Shown here: positions 25,397-35,634 of the stretch, one piece after another | Layout: the number at the start of each line of letters is the position of its first letter | Numbering within the stretch: position 1 is the stretch's first letter | Source: Arthrobacter echini | GTDB lineage: Bacteria > Actinomycetota > Actinomycetes > Actinomycetales > Micrococcaceae | Assembly (NCBI RefSeq): GCF_004803505.1 | Contig: NZ_SSWH01000004.1 | Location: 62,001-126,000, forward strand | Direction: 5' to 3' | DNA: 64,000 nt | Notes under the pieces: model-generated | Seen by the model: the letters and a program-made list of their open reading frames with translations, nothing else | What the model was told of the DNA's origin: nothing | The model's database searches: none | Position numbers and translations under genes: made by a program

Positions 25397-28015
25397 TCAG
25401 CCGGCCTCGGGCACCAGTTCGACGTCGCCGATGGTGAGGGACTCGCCTACCGCGAGCTCCAGCGTCGTCGCGTTGCCGGCGGCGAGCAGATCGGGGAGCC
25501 CGAGCCGCACGTGGGAGAGCTGTCCTGCCGGTGCGCTCACGACGGCGCTCCGGACCTGCGTGCGTTGCTTGACCTTCGCCTCGGACTTCGCCTTGCGGAG
25601 ACCGCCGAGCGCGAGGGCGACGGAGGTGAGCACTGCTGCGTCGGCGGTCTCCGGCAGGGGGGTGAGCCCGCGGGAATCGGGCCAGGGTGCCCGATGGACG
25701 GATCCGGCACGCCACCAGCTCCACACCTCCTCGGTGGCGAAGGGCAGGAACGGCGCGAAGAGGCGCAGGAGGGCATCGAGTGTCGTCGCGAGGGTGGCCT
25801 GCACCGACCGGGTCCCGGCATCAGCCGCGTCACCGTACGCGCGGTCCTTGACGAGCTCCACGTAGTCGTCGGTGAACGTCCAGAAGAACGACTCGGTGAG
25901 TTGCAGGGCGCGCGCGTAGTCGTACTTGGCGAAGGCGGTGCCGGCCTGGTCGGTCACGGTGCGCAGCTGGGCCAGGAGGGACTGGTCCAGGGGGTTCGTC
26001 ACCTTCTCCAGGGAGCCGGCACCGATCGAGGCCTCGCTGACCCCGAGATTCAGCACGAACTTCGACGCATTGAGCAGCTTGATGGCCAGGCGGCGACCGA
26101 TCTTCATCTGGTTCACCTCGTACGCCGTATCCGCGCCGAGCTTCGCCGAGGCGGCCCAGTAGCGTACGGCGTCCGCCCCGAACTGCTCGAGGACATCGGT
26201 GGGTACCACGACGTTGCCCTTGGACTTGGACATCTTCTTGCGGTCCGGATCGAGGATCCATCCCGAGAGCGCCGCGTGGTTCCAGGGCACGGAGTCCTGC
26301 AGCGCGTCGGCACGGACCACGCTCGAGAAGAGCCACGTCCGGATGATGTCGTGGCCCTGCGGACGCAGATCGAACGGGAAGACCTTGGCGAACAGGTCCT
26401 CGTCCCGTGACCAGCCACCCACGATCTGCGGTGTGAGCGACGACGTCGCCCAGGTGTCCAGCACATCGCTGTCGCCGATGAAGCCGTTCGGCTGATTGCG
26501 GGCGGACTCCTCGAAGCCCGGTGCCGGCTCTGCGGCCGGGTCCACGGGCAGGGAGTCGAGGTCCGGCCTGATGGGGCTCTCGTAGTCCGGTTCGCCGTCG
26601 GCGTCTAGGGCGTACCAGACGGGGACCGGGACGCCGAAGAACCGCTGGCGGGAGACGAGCCAGTCGCCGTTGAGCCCGTCGATCCAGTTCTCGTAGCGCG
26701 AGCGCATGAACGCCGGATGGAACTCGATCTCGCGACCGCGCCGGATCAGGGCCTCACGCCGGGCTTCGTCCCGTCCGCCGTTGCGGATGTACCACTGACG
26801 GCTGGAGACGATCTCCAGGGGCTTGTCGCCCTTCTCGTAGAAGTTCACCGGATGCATGACCTTCGTCGGCTCACCCTGGAGATCGCCACTGTCCCGCAGC
26901 AGCGCGACGGTTGCCTCCTTGGCGCTGAAGATCGTCTTGCCCGCAACCTGTGCGTAGTTCCCGCGGCCACGCTCGGTGCTGATCCACTCGGGAGTCTCGG
27001 AGCGCAGGCGTCCGTCGCGACCGACGACGGCGCGCGTGGGCAGCTGCAGCTCCCGCCACCAGGTGACGTCGGTCAGATCGCCGAAGGTGCAGATCATCGC
27101 GATGCCACTTCCCTTGTCGGGCCTGGCCAGCGGATGCGCCTTGATCTCCACCTCGACGTCGAACAGCGGGGAGGTCACCTCGCTGCCGAAGAGGGGTTTG
27201 TAGCGCTCGTCGTCCGGGTGGGCCACCAGCGCAACGCACGCCGGGAGGAGCTCGGGCCGCGTCGTCTCGATGTGGACCGGTTTCCCGTCCCGGCCGTGGA
27301 AGGCGATGCGGTGGTAGGCGCCGGGTTGCTCGCGGTCCTCCAGCTCCGCCTGTGCCACGGCGGTGCGGAAGCTCACGTCCCACAGGGTCGGCGCCTCGGC
27401 GAGGTAGGCATCGCCGTCGGCCAGGTTCTGCAAAAAGGCACGCTGCGACACTGCCCGCGAGGTGGCGTCGATGGTCCGGTAGGTCAGGTTCCAGTCCACG
27501 GAGAGCCCGAGCGTACTGAAGAGGTTCTCGAAGACTCGCTCGTCCTCTACGGCGAGTTCCTCGCAGAGGGCGATGAAGTTCCGACGCGAGATCGCGTCGA
27601 AGTCACGCTGGTTCCGGGGCGGTTCTGCCGGCGGCTCGTAGTCGGCGTCGTAGGGGATCGACGGGTCGCAGCGCACACCGTAGTAGTTCTGGACACGGCG
27701 CTCCGTGGGCAGACCGTTGTCGTCCCAGCCCATCGGGTAGAAGACGTTGGCGCCGTTCATGCGCTTGAACCGGGCCATGACGTCGGTCTGGGTGTAGGAG
27801 AACATGTGACCCACATGGAGCGACCCGGATGCCGTGGGCGGAGGGGTGTCGATCGAGTAGACCGCCTCGCGCGTGGTGTCGCGATCGAAGGTGTAGGTGC
27901 CCTCCTCACGCCACTGGCGGGACAGTCTTTCCTCCAGGCCCTCCAGTGCGGGCTTGTCAGGAACGGAAACAGGGTGTGATGGGGGCGTGTCTGTGCCCCG
28001 CGCGATATCGGCCAT
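25397..28015 (-). CDS. valS: Valyl-tRNA synthetase
   Basis: It charges tRNA-Val. The 872-residue class I synthetase has the HIGH motif as HVGH in SGSLHVGHMFSYTQTDV (about residue 68) and the KMSKS motif in KKMSKSKGNVVVP (about 590). The CP1 editing domain lies between. The C-terminal tail is short. The valine specificity fits PPPTASGSLHVGH and FYPMGWDDNGLPTERRVQNY, distinct from IleS and LeuS. The gene marks the left border of an accessory block that reaches to ileS. Confidence 0.96.
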   Translation of the reverse strand: MADIARGTDTPPSHPVSVPDKPALEGLEERLSRQWREEGTYTFDRDTTREAVYSIDTPPPTASGSLHVGHMFSYTQTDVMARFKRMNGANVFYPMGWDDNGLPTERRVQNYYGVRCDPSIPYDADYEPPAEPPRNQRDFDAISRRNFIALCEELAVEDERVFENLFSTLGLSVDWNLTYRTIDATSRAVSQRAFLQNLADGDAYLAEAPTLWDVSFRTAVAQAELEDREQPGAYHRIAFHGRDGKPVHIETTRPELLPACVALVAHPDDERYKPLFGSEVTSPLFDVEVEIKAHPLARPDKGSGIAMICTFGDLTDVTWWRELQLPTRAVVGRDGRLRSETPEWISTERGRGNYAQVAGKTIFSAKEATVALLRDSGDLQGEPTKVMHPVNFYEKGDKPLEIVSSRQWYIRNGGRDEARREALIRRGREIEFHPAFMRSRYENWIDGLNGDWLVSRQRFFGVPVPVWYALDADGEPDYESPIRPDLDSLPVDPAAEPAPGFEESARNQPNGFIGDSDVLDTWATSSLTPQIVGGWSRDEDLFAKVFPFDLRPQGHDIIRTWLFSSVVRADALQDSVPWNHAALSGWILDPDRKKMSKSKGNVVVPTDVLEQFGADAVRYWAASAKLGADTAYEVNQMKIGRRLAIKLLNASKFVLNLGVSEASIGAGSLEKVTNPLDQSLLAQLRTVTDQAGTAFAKYDYARALQLTESFFWTFTDDYVELVKDRAYGDAADAGTRSVQATLATTLDALLRLFAPFLPFATEEVWSWWRAGSVHRAPWPDSRGLTPLPETADAAVLTSVALALGGLRKAKSEAKVKQRTQVRSAVVSAPAGQLSHVRLGLPDLLAAGNATTLELAVGESLTIGDVELVPEAG

Positions 28016-28090
28016 CCTTCCATTGTGTCCTACCCCGGCAGGATCGACGGTCCACGTGCACGGACCTTGCAGGGCGGCGGGTGCGGACGA

Positions 28091-29449
28091 CTACGAGCGT
28101 GAGGCGACGGGGAGTGGCTCCCGGAGGAGATCCCCGATCGCGGTCACACGGGAGGAGAGCTGTTCCTTGATGCTGTCGTCGAGGCTCGAGTCGTCGATGG
28201 CGCCGCCCGTGCGGCTCAGGTGGTGCAGCAGTGCCTCGCGCTGCTCGGCGGACCGGTGCGGTCCTGACGTGATCGTGATCTCCCTGAGCATCGCGACGGC
28301 GCGGTCGGCTGTTCGCGGATCGGTGAAGGCGTAGGTGATCACCTGGTCCATGGCGAGATCGAGGAGCTCCACGAAGGTCGGGTACGTGAGGACGGCGCGG
28401 GGCCGCCCGTCGTCGTCGGACAGTGTCTCCGGACCTGTGGCGCGGCGAGCGATGGATGCGAGGACGGCGGACAGGTGACTGAGCGCGTGGACCGCGGTGG
28501 TCGGATCGTTGACGCCCGGGGAGAGTGCCTTGTTGGTGACGTCGAGCAGCTGCTGCAGCCCGAAGGCCACGTCCTGTGTGGCGGTCCGCTCGAAGCCCAG
28601 CTGCACGGCCCCGTTCAGGTGTTCCTGCAGCTTGGCCGAGCGGCCCGCGCTCAGCGGTCCGCTCGAGCCCCAGACTCGCGCGAAGGGCATCCCGTGGATG
28701 AGCGACGCGCCGGGGTGGGAGTCGATGACCACGAAGGCATCCGCGGTCGTCGCCGCGGCCAGCACCCGGCGCCAATCCACGCTGAGGAGGAATCCGGAGG
28801 AGGTGATGTGCAGGGACTCGGCGGGGGAGGCGGGGATCGGCGCGTCCTCGTGGCGGCGGTCCGTGGGGAAGATCCGCTCCAACGTGCGGTCGTTCTCTCG
28901 GTGCACGTCGCGCAGCATGGTCTCGACGCGGATCTGGCGTGCCAGGTGCGCGAGGAACAGGACCAGGCCGACGACGCTGGCGAGGGTCAGGACGAAGGCG
29001 AGGGTCACCGCCAGCTCGGGGACGAAGCTGTCACCGTCGCCGGAGTCGACCCGGATGCTGCGCAGCACGGTCAGTGCGTAGGCGAAGGTGGCCAGGAACA
29101 GTGCCAGCGTGTTGTGCACGAAGCGGTCGCTCGTGAAGGTGCGCAGCAGGCGTGGCGAGAACTGGCTGCTGGCCAGCTGCAGGGTGACGACCGTGAGGGA
29201 GAAGGTCAGCGACGTGACCGTGACCATGGAACCCGAGATGGTCTCCAGCAGTGAGCGGGCTGCTCCGGGTCCGCCACCGAAGAGCACACCGCTGACCGTC
29301 GGCGGCAGCGCACCGTCGAGGACCTGATCGAGGAAGGGCATGAACTGGCCGAGCGCCACGGCCAGGACGATGGCCAGCAGGGGAACAGGCCAGAGTTGGG
29401 CGCGCAGCGAATCGCGCAGGGACTCGCCCCGAAGACTCTTCATCGCCAT
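28091..29449 (-). CDS. DUF2254 domain membrane protein
   Basis: This 452-residue protein has four predicted membrane helices in its first half (about residues 20-40, 75-100, 130-150 and 165-190), then a long soluble C-terminal part. The segment MVTVTSLTFSLTVVTLQLAS and the strand-rich LLSVDWRRVLAAATTADAFVVIDSHPG are typical of DUF2254. A second feature, LLDVTNKALSPGVNDPTTAVHAL, is the most conserved part of the family. No biochemical role is established. The start MAMKS at 29449 was chosen for a GGAAA upstream; an ATG 6 bases further in is possible. Confidence 0.82.
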   Translation of the reverse strand: MAMKSLRGESLRDSLRAQLWPVPLLAIVLAVALGQFMPFLDQVLDGALPPTVSGVLFGGGPGAARSLLETISGSMVTVTSLTFSLTVVTLQLASSQFSPRLLRTFTSDRFVHNTLALFLATFAYALTVLRSIRVDSGDGDSFVPELAVTLAFVLTLASVVGLVLFLAHLARQIRVETMLRDVHRENDRTLERIFPTDRRHEDAPIPASPAESLHITSSGFLLSVDWRRVLAAATTADAFVVIDSHPGASLIHGMPFARVWGSSGPLSAGRSAKLQEHLNGAVQLGFERTATQDVAFGLQQLLDVTNKALSPGVNDPTTAVHALSHLSAVLASIARRATGPETLSDDDGRPRAVLTYPTFVELLDLAMDQVITYAFTDPRTADRAVAMLREITITSGPHRSAEQREALLHHLSRTGGAIDDSSLDDSIKEQLSSRVTAIGDLLREPLPVASRS

Positions 29450-29534
29450 GTCGTCATTTCCGTTCGTCCGGGAACCGAGCGTGCTCCAGCGGTCAGCGTA
29501 CTGGCCGTGGGCCCCGTCGCGGGGTTGTGGAACA

Positions 29535-29862
29535 TCAAAAGGGAGCCGCGTCGTCGGGAGCAGGGTCGCTCCTGGTACCTGTACGGATCTGCAGGTGACC
29601 ACCGCGTGCCGAGAAGGCCCTGACGCCGTGGCAGTCCCGCTCGACACCGTGCCAGGGATGAGCCGAGACGTCCGCCCCTCCCACGCGGCATGCGAGTCTC
29701 ACCACAGGGGTGAGAAGGGCGAAGTGGCCGGTGGGATCCTGCATGTTCACCACGGGAGAGCCCGACGGAGTCCACGGCGATCGTCCTGCCTGCTCGGTAG
29801 AACGGATACTCGCCCGAGAGCAGATCGTACAGCGGGGCGAGGAGGGCGTACTTCTCGACCAT
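29535..29862 (-). pseudogene. Class I SAM-dependent methyltransferase, centre deleted
   Basis: The gene keeps a proper start (GGAGGAG SD, ATG at 29862) and an N-terminus MVEKYALLAPLYDLLSGEYP, typical of UbiE-like methyltransferases. After residue 36 (AVDSVGLS) the reading jumps frame near 29755 to PVVNMQDPTG, RLACRVGGADVSAHPWHGVERDC and RGGHLQIRTGTR, the normal C-terminal part. About 100 residues, including the VLD-x-GCGTG SAM site, are gone at a single junction, so no active enzyme can be made. Intact family members run about 210 residues. Confidence 0.7.
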
Positions 29863-29977
29863 GACCACTCCTCCGGGTTGGTGCGGGGATCGTCGACCGG
29901 GCGGGGGTTGCCAGGGCTCTGAAAAGGTACCACCGCTTCGCAGCGAAGGAAGTGACCGATCGAGGGGAGCGACAACC

Positions 29978-31048
29978 ATGCACAGGATCGATGACATCGT
30001 GGACCTGCTGGTCGTGGGCGGCGGTACGGCCGGGATCGTCGGCGCCCGCACGGCAGCGAAGCTCGGGGCGAAGGTCCTGCCGGCGGAGCGCTCACGCACG
30101 GGAGGGGACTGCCTGTGGACCGGCTGCGTACCCTCGAAGACGCTGCTCTCGGCGGCGGCAGCCGGCGCTCACCACGACGGCACGAACGCCGAGTACTTCG
30201 CGGTCGCGCGGCGAAGAGTGGCTGCCGCGATCACGGCGGTCGAGCCCGACGACGCGCCGGAGACTCTCAGGGCTGCGTGCGTGGAGGCGCACACCGTCGG
30301 TCCCACCGCTGACACCGGGGGATCCGGTTCCGTCGTCGTCAGCACCTCCGACGGCGCGTCTTACCGGGCGGACGTCCTCCTTAGCCACTGCCGGAAGGAC
30401 ACCGCGCACCGACGGCTGGGTCTTCAGGGGCTCGGAGTCGATCTCGACGAGGACGGCCATGTGCTGGTATCTGCGGCCATGCGGACATCGGCGTCCACGA
30501 TCTGGGCTGCAGGAGACGTGACCACACACGCGGATCTCACCCATGTCGCCGGGGCGTATGCCAGCACGGCGGTCTCGAACGCGGTCCTGGGCCTGCGCCG
30601 ATCGATCAGCCTGACCGTTCCCCGCGTCACGTACACCTCACCGGAGGTCGCGGCCGTCGGTGTCACCAGCGTGGGTGGACGGGGTCTCCGCGAGTCGGTC
30701 GTCCAGCACAGCCACGCGGACCGGGCGATCACCGAGGGCCAGGAGGAGGGCTTCTCCCGGCTGATCATCGGCAGGGGCGGCCGGATCCTGGGCGGCACCA
30801 TCGTAGGGCCTCGGGCGGGTGAATCACCGGCCGAACTCACCCTCGCGGTGCAGCGCAAGCTCTCCACCACCGACCTTGCCGCGGTGATCCACCCCTACCC
30901 GACGTACAACGACGCCCTGTGGAATGCCGCGCTCGCCGATGCCCGGACAGCGCTGGAGAGCAGACCCGCGATGATCGCACTGTCCCTGCTGATCCGACTC
31001 ACCCGACGGCGGGTGACCCGGCGCCGTCAGCCACCTGCAGTCGGTTGA
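29978..31048 (+). pseudogene. Mercuric-reductase-like flavoprotein, NAD domain deleted
   Basis: This protein of the pyridine nucleotide-disulphide oxidoreductase class I retains the FAD site VVGGGTAGIVGA (residues 12-23), the redox disulphide GGDCLWTGCVPSKTLL (C45, C50), the second FAD motif TIWAAGDVT and the C-terminal HPYPTYNDALW. At 356 residues it is about 120-140 shorter than relatives: the part from about residue 108, with the NAD(P) GxGxxG site, is missing without a frame break. The ATG-R motif reads SHCR because of one inserted A (30383) and one lost G (near 30390). It is probably inactive. Confidence 0.7.
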
Positions 31049-31072
31049 GCGCGCCGGCGAGGGGCGAATCTA

Positions 31073-32596
31073 TCAGTGGCCGCCGCCGAGCGTGCCTCCC
31101 AGTCGCTCGCGCATCATGGTCGAGGCGTCGTTGAGTCCTACCACCTGCACCTCGGTACCGGAGGAGCGGTACTTCTCCTGGATCGCGTCCAGCGCTGCGA
31201 TGGTCGAGGCGTCCCACAGGTGGGAGGCGTGCAGATCGATGATGACCCGCTGCGGATCGGTCGCGTACTCGAACTGGGTGTAGAGATCGTTCGAGGAGGC
31301 GAAGAACAGCTCGCCGTTCACCGTGTAGGTCGCGATGCGCTCGCCGTCCTGCACAGTCTCGGTGCGCTCCACGGTGACGAAGTGGGCGACCCGCCGGGCG
31401 AAGGCGATCATGGCGACGAGAACCCCGGCGGCGACGCCGATCGCGAGATTCTCCGTCCAGACGGTTGCGACGACCGTGGCGAGCATGACGGTGGTCTCGC
31501 TGCGGGGCATGCGCCTGAGCGTTGCGGGCCGGATGCTGTGCCAGTCGAAGGTGGTGATGGCCACGAAGATCATCACGGCCACGAGCGCCGCCATGGGGAT
31601 GAGCGCGACGATCCCGCCGAGCGCCACGACGAGCACGAGCAGGAAGACTCCCGCGAGGAAGGTCGAGATACGGGTGCGGGCGCCGGAGACCTTGACGTTG
31701 ATCATGGTCTGGCCGATCAGGGCGCACCCGCCCATGCCGCCGAAGAAGCCGGTGATGATGTTCGCCGCCCCCTGGCCCCAGGACTCGCGGGTCTTGTTGG
31801 ACCGGGTGTCGGTGATGTCGTCGACCAGCTTGGCGGTCATGAGGGACTCGAGCAGGCCCACCGCGGCCAGCGCGAGGGAGAACGGGGCGATGATCTGCAG
31901 GGTCTCCAGCGTCAGCGGTACATCCGGGAACATCAGGGAGGGCAGGCTCTCGGGCAGTTCGCCCTTGTCCCCGACAGTGGGGACGACGGCGTCGGCGAGG
32001 ACCGCGAAGACCGTCAGGACCACGATGGCGACCAGGGGGGCGGGCACCGCCCGGGTGAGGCGTGGCAGTCCGAAGACGATCAGCAGTCCGACGGCGGCCA
32101 TCGGGTAGACGAGGAACGGCACGCCGATCAGCTCGGGGACCTGTGAGAGGAAGATGAGGATGGCGAGGGCGTTCACGAAGCCGACCATCACGGAGCGCGG
32201 GATGAAGCGCATGAGCCGGGCCACCCCGGTGATCCCGAGGACCACCTGGAACGTCCCGCCCAGGATCACCGCGGCGATGAAGTAGTCCACGCCGTGACTG
32301 TCCACGAGCGGGGCGATCACGAGGGCGACCGCTCCGGTTGCGGCGGAGATCATGGCGGGGCGGCCGCCGAGGAACGCGATGGACACGGCCATCGTGAACG
32401 ACGCGAAGAGACCGAGGCGGGGATCCACGCCGGCGATGATCGAGAAGGCGATGGCCTCGGGGATCAGGGCGAGCGCGACGACGAGTCCGGCGAGAACCTC
32501 GGTCTTCAGGAGCCGGGGGCTTCTCAGCGTGCGGAGCACGGACTGTCGTTCGGCGGGCGTCGGGCCGGCGTGGGCATGGTCGATGGAGGGCTGCAT
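31073..32596 (-). CDS. SulP family inorganic anion transporter
   Basis: This SLC26/SulP permease of 507 residues has 10-14 membrane helices in the first about 400 residues. The conserved segments are [44 protein letters not shown] and [26 protein letters not shown]. The C-terminal about 100 residues form a STAS domain ([36 protein letters not shown]). Substrates of the family include sulfate, bicarbonate and other anions; no carbonic anhydrase or sulfate gene is adjacent, so the substrate is undecided. The SD AAGGA precedes ATG 32596. A small gap separates it from the flavoprotein relic, whose stop it faces. Confidence 0.9.
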   Translation of the reverse strand: MQPSIDHAHAGPTPAERQSVLRTLRSPRLLKTEVLAGLVVALALIPEAIAFSIIAGVDPRLGLFASFTMAVSIAFLGGRPAMISAATGAVALVIAPLVDSHGVDYFIAAVILGGTFQVVLGITGVARLMRFIPRSVMVGFVNALAILIFLSQVPELIGVPFLVYPMAAVGLLIVFGLPRLTRAVPAPLVAIVVLTVFAVLADAVVPTVGDKGELPESLPSLMFPDVPLTLETLQIIAPFSLALAAVGLLESLMTAKLVDDITDTRSNKTRESWGQGAANIITGFFGGMGGCALIGQTMINVKVSGARTRISTFLAGVFLLVLVVALGGIVALIPMAALVAVMIFVAITTFDWHSIRPATLRRMPRSETTVMLATVVATVWTENLAIGVAAGVLVAMIAFARRVAHFVTVERTETVQDGERIATYTVNGELFFASSNDLYTQFEYATDPQRVIIDLHASHLWDASTIAALDAIQEKYRSSGTEVQVVGLNDASTMMRERLGGTLGGGH

Positions 32597-32726
32597 TCGC
32601 GGTGGTCCTTCGGTGCATTCGGGGCGGGGATGTCCGCAGGCGCCGGATACCCCGGACACGCCGATGTGGGGGTTCCTCTATGGCGGGGCGCAGCACGCGC
32701 CCACTGCAAGCCTAACGCGGGCTCGC

Positions 32727-32732
32727 TACAGT
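32727..32732 (+). promoter_or_regulatory. -10 box of the SDR gene, leaderless type
   Basis: TACAGT ends 6 bases before the ATG at 32739; TGCAAG at 32705-32710 with 16-base spacing is the best -35 candidate. Confidence 0.45.
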
Positions 32733-32738
32733 GACCCC

Positions 32739-33563
32739 ATGACCAACGAGGACAGCCAGGACAACCAGGACAACCAGGACAGAGTGCGAACGCTCGGCGC
32801 ACCGGTGGAGCCAGCTCCTTCGGCACTGCGGGTCGTCGTCACAGGCGCGAGCTCAGGCATAGGCGCCGCCACGGTGCGTGCCCTGCGCAGGGACGGCTGG
32901 GACGTGATCGCGGCAGCACGCCGCGCCGATCGCCTCGGCTCGCTCGCGGCGGAGACGGGCGCCGTCGCCATGACGCTCGATGTCACGGACCAGGCCTCCG
33001 TCGACGCGTTCGCCGAGGAGGTGACGGCCACCGGAGCCGTCCACGCGCTCGTGAACAACGCCGGGGGCGCGTTCGGAGCGGACCGGATGTCCGAGTCCGT
33101 CACCGCGGACTGGGAGAGGATGTACGACGTCAACGTCCTCGGGTCCATGCGCATGAGCCGCGCGCTGCTCCCGGCCCTGCGCGGGTCTGGTCAGGGGAGT
33201 GTGCTGTTCCTGACCTCCACCGCCGCGCTCGCGGCCTACGAGGGCGGCGCCGGATACTGCGGGGTCAAGGCCGCCCAGGAGGCCATGGCGCGCTCGCTCC
33301 GGCTCGAGGAGGCCGAGAACAACATCCGCGTCATCGAGGTGGCTCCCGGCATGGTCCGAACCGAGGAGTTCGCCCTCAATCGACTGGGCGGGGACAGGGA
33401 AGCGGCGGACAAGGTCTACGAGGGCGTGGAGTACCCCCTCACGGCCGACGACGTCGCACAGGCCGTCGCATTCACTCTCAACGCGCCGCATCACATGAAC
33501 ATCGACCAGCTCGTGCTCCGTCCCCTCGCGCAGGCAGCGAACCACAAGGTGCTCCGCGGCTAG
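32739..33563 (+). CDS. SDR family NAD(P)-dependent oxidoreductase
   Basis: This 274-residue classical short-chain dehydrogenase has an unusual hydrophilic N-terminal tail with three repeats of the type D-N-Q-D. The cofactor site is [18 protein letters not shown] (about residue 34), the structural motif [11 protein letters not shown] follows, and the catalytic set is Ser in [11 protein letters not shown] with Y-C-G-V-K. The basic AARRADRL after the second strand favours NADP(H). It is like the serine/3-hydroxy acid dehydrogenase (YdfG) group. A transposase scrap starts right behind its stop. Confidence 0.88.
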   Translation: MTNEDSQDNQDNQDRVRTLGAPVEPAPSALRVVVTGASSGIGAATVRALRRDGWDVIAAARRADRLGSLAAETGAVAMTLDVTDQASVDAFAEEVTATGAVHALVNNAGGAFGADRMSESVTADWERMYDVNVLGSMRMSRALLPALRGSGQGSVLFLTSTAALAAYEGGAGYCGVKAAQEAMARSLRLEEAENNIRVIEVAPGMVRTEEFALNRLGGDREAADKVYEGVEYPLTADDVAQAVAFTLNAPHHMNIDQLVLRPLAQAANHKVLRG

Positions 33564-33720
33564 CTGATGTCTCGAATTCCGTCCCACAGTGGTTTTTGTC
33601 GGCGATCATCAGCTGCCGATCGTCGCGGCGGTTCCGGATGGTGGCGGGCGTGGGGGTGCCGGCCAGGATGCTGAGGAAGCGGGCATGGCGCAGCCACCTC
33701 TGTGCCCTTCCAGGAAATCA
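33561..33720 (-). pseudogene. Transposase fragment (IS982-like reading)
   Basis: A minus-strand frame from 33720 reads RWLRHARFLSILAGTPTPAT and continues to LMIADKNHCGTEFE before it runs into the end of the SDR gene. The I-A-D-K-N-x-x-G-x-E-F-E string matches the DDE-transposase segment in actinobacterial IS982-like elements (I-A-D-K-N-Y-Y-G-R-E-F-E). Only about 50 residues remain, with no ends or inverted repeats seen. The rest of the 33564-33885 spacer holds no gene that I can support. Confidence 0.45.
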
Positions 33721-33885
33721 GAAGTCCGGTCAACACCACTGATTCTGGATGGCCGTGACCTGTACCCCGGGTGCAACACTCCGATCCGACCCCTTGGAAT
33801 CAATCATCTAGACTGGGCCCAGACACCACGCATGCTGTCGTTGCGCATGCTTGCAGGAGCCTTACGCACGTCAGGAGTCCGAGAT

Positions 33886-35634
33886 ATGGCCAAGGAACTA
33901 GCGACCCAGCTCATCGAGCAGCTTCAGAGCGCCGGAGTCCGCCGAATCTATGGGATTGTCGGAGACAGCCTCAACCCGATCGTCGACGCCGTCAGGAGAA
34001 CGGGCGGTTCCCGCAAGGGCGGCATCGACTGGGTGCATGTCCGGCACGAGGAAGCGGCTGCCTTCGCGGCGTCGGCCGAAGCACAGCTGACCGGCCAGCT
34101 GGCGGTCTGCGCCGGCTCCTGCGGCCCGGGAAACCTCCACCTCATCAACGGCCTCTACGATGCCAACCGCTCCGGCGCGCCCGTACTGGCCATTGCCTCC
34201 CATATCCCGAGTGTGCAGATCGGCAGCGGCTTCTTCCAGGAGACCCACCCGGACCGGATCTTCAATGAATGCTCGGTGTACTCGGAACTGATCAGCACCA
34301 CGGACCAGGCTCCGAGGGTCATGAACAGCGCCATGCGCCAGGCGCTCGGACGCGGAGGCGTCGCCGTCGTCACACTTCCCGGCGACATCGCGGGCCTGGA
34401 CGCCACGGCAGAGACTCCCTTGTTCTCCCCGGTGGTCCAGGGCAGCGTGACGCCCTCGCATGAGAGCGTGCAGGAGTTGGCCGATGCCATCAACGACGCC
34501 GGCAAGGTCGCTATTTTCGCCGGTTACGGGGTGCGGGGAGCGCACGATGAGGTGATTGGGCTGGCGGAGAAGCTCAACGCACCCATTGGCCACTCGCTGC
34601 GGGGCAAGGACTTCATCCAGTACCGGAACCCCTACGACATCGGCATGACCGGGCTGCTCGGCTATGGAGCGGCCGCCGAGGGTATCGCCGACGCGGATCT
34701 GCTGGTCCTGCTGGGCACCGACTTCCCGTATGACCAGTTCCTTCCGTCGACGCGGACCGCGCAGGTGGATTCCAACGCGGCCATCCTTGGCCGCCGGACC
34801 GATGTGGACGTGGCCGTCCATGGCGACGTGCAGGCCACAATCTCAGCGGTCATGCCCTTGATCGAACCCAAGAAGAGCACACGCTTCCTGGACCAGATGC
34901 TCAAGAAGCACGACACGCTGATGAACAGGGCCGTGGGCGCCTACACGCGCAAGGCCGACAGGATCACGCCCATCCATCCCGAGTACGCCGCTTCGCTGCT
35001 CGATGAGGCAGCAGCGGAGGACGCGATTTTCACCACCGATACGGGAATGTGCAACGTGTGGGCCGCACGCTACATCAACCCGCTGGGCACCCGGAGGCTC
35101 ATTGGCTCCTACCGCCACGGTTCCATGGCCAATGCACTCCCGCAGGCCATCGGTGCGCAACTGGCGTTCCCGAAACGACAGGTCATCTCCATGTCAGGCG
35201 ACGGCGGACTATCGATGCTCATGGGCGAACTGATCACCGCCGCTACCTACCAACTGCCCGTGAAGATTGTGCTGTTCAACAACGCGACGCTGGGCATGGT
35301 GAAGCTCGAGATGCTCGTCGACGGGCTGCAGGACTATGCCGTGGACGTCCCCGACACCAACTACGCCCAGATCGCCGCGGCGATCGGCTTCCACGCCGAA
35401 CGGGTCACCGATCCCAAGGACATCAAGCAGGCCTACCGCAAGGCCCTTGCCCACAAGGGGCCGGCGTTGGTGGAGCTGATCACCGATGCGAACGCTCTGT
35501 CCATCCCGCCGAAGATCACCGGCGACCAGGTTCTCGGTTTCGCCACGGCCATGTCCAAGGTGGTCCTGAACCGTGGAGCCGGCGAAGCCGTGAGCATGGC
35601 CCGCAGCAACCTGCGGAACATCCCGCGCTCGTAG
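33886..35634 (+). CDS. poxB: Pyruvate oxidase (quinone-dependent, PoxB type)
   Basis: This ThDP- and FAD-dependent enzyme decarboxylates pyruvate to acetate and CO2 at the membrane. The 582-residue protein has the N-terminal ThDP Glu in VHVRHEEAAAFAASAEAQ, a central FAD domain (LLVLLGTDFPYDQFLP), and the C-terminal ThDP motif GDGGLSMLMGELITAATYQLPVKIV-NN, given here in two parts. The very C-terminal helix that anchors E. coli PoxB to membranes is not obvious. AGGAGT precedes ATG 33886. By eye its codon use is less GC-biased than its neighbours, and a transposase scrap lies upstream, so recent acquisition is possible. Confidence 0.92.
   Translation: MAKELATQLIEQLQSAGVRRIYGIVGDSLNPIVDAVRRTGGSRKGGIDWVHVRHEEAAAFAASAEAQLTGQLAVCAGSCGPGNLHLINGLYDANRSGAPVLAIASHIPSVQIGSGFFQETHPDRIFNECSVYSELISTTDQAPRVMNSAMRQALGRGGVAVVTLPGDIAGLDATAETPLFSPVVQGSVTPSHESVQELADAINDAGKVAIFAGYGVRGAHDEVIGLAEKLNAPIGHSLRGKDFIQYRNPYDIGMTGLLGYGAAAEGIADADLLVLLGTDFPYDQFLPSTRTAQVDSNAAILGRRTDVDVAVHGDVQATISAVMPLIEPKKSTRFLDQMLKKHDTLMNRAVGAYTRKADRITPIHPEYAASLLDEAAAEDAIFTTDTGMCNVWAARYINPLGTRRLIGSYRHGSMANALPQAIGAQLAFPKRQVISMSGDGGLSMLMGELITAATYQLPVKIVLFNNATLGMVKLEMLVDGLQDYAVDVPDTNYAQIAAAIGFHAERVTDPKDIKQAYRKALAHKGPALVELITDANALSIPPKITGDQVLGFATAMSKVVLNRGAGEAVSMARSNLRNIPRS

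Noticed and set aside
31073-32596. Calling the SulP protein a sulfate permease
   Set aside because: Family members differ in substrate and no sulfate-assimilation or carbonic anhydrase gene is adjacent.
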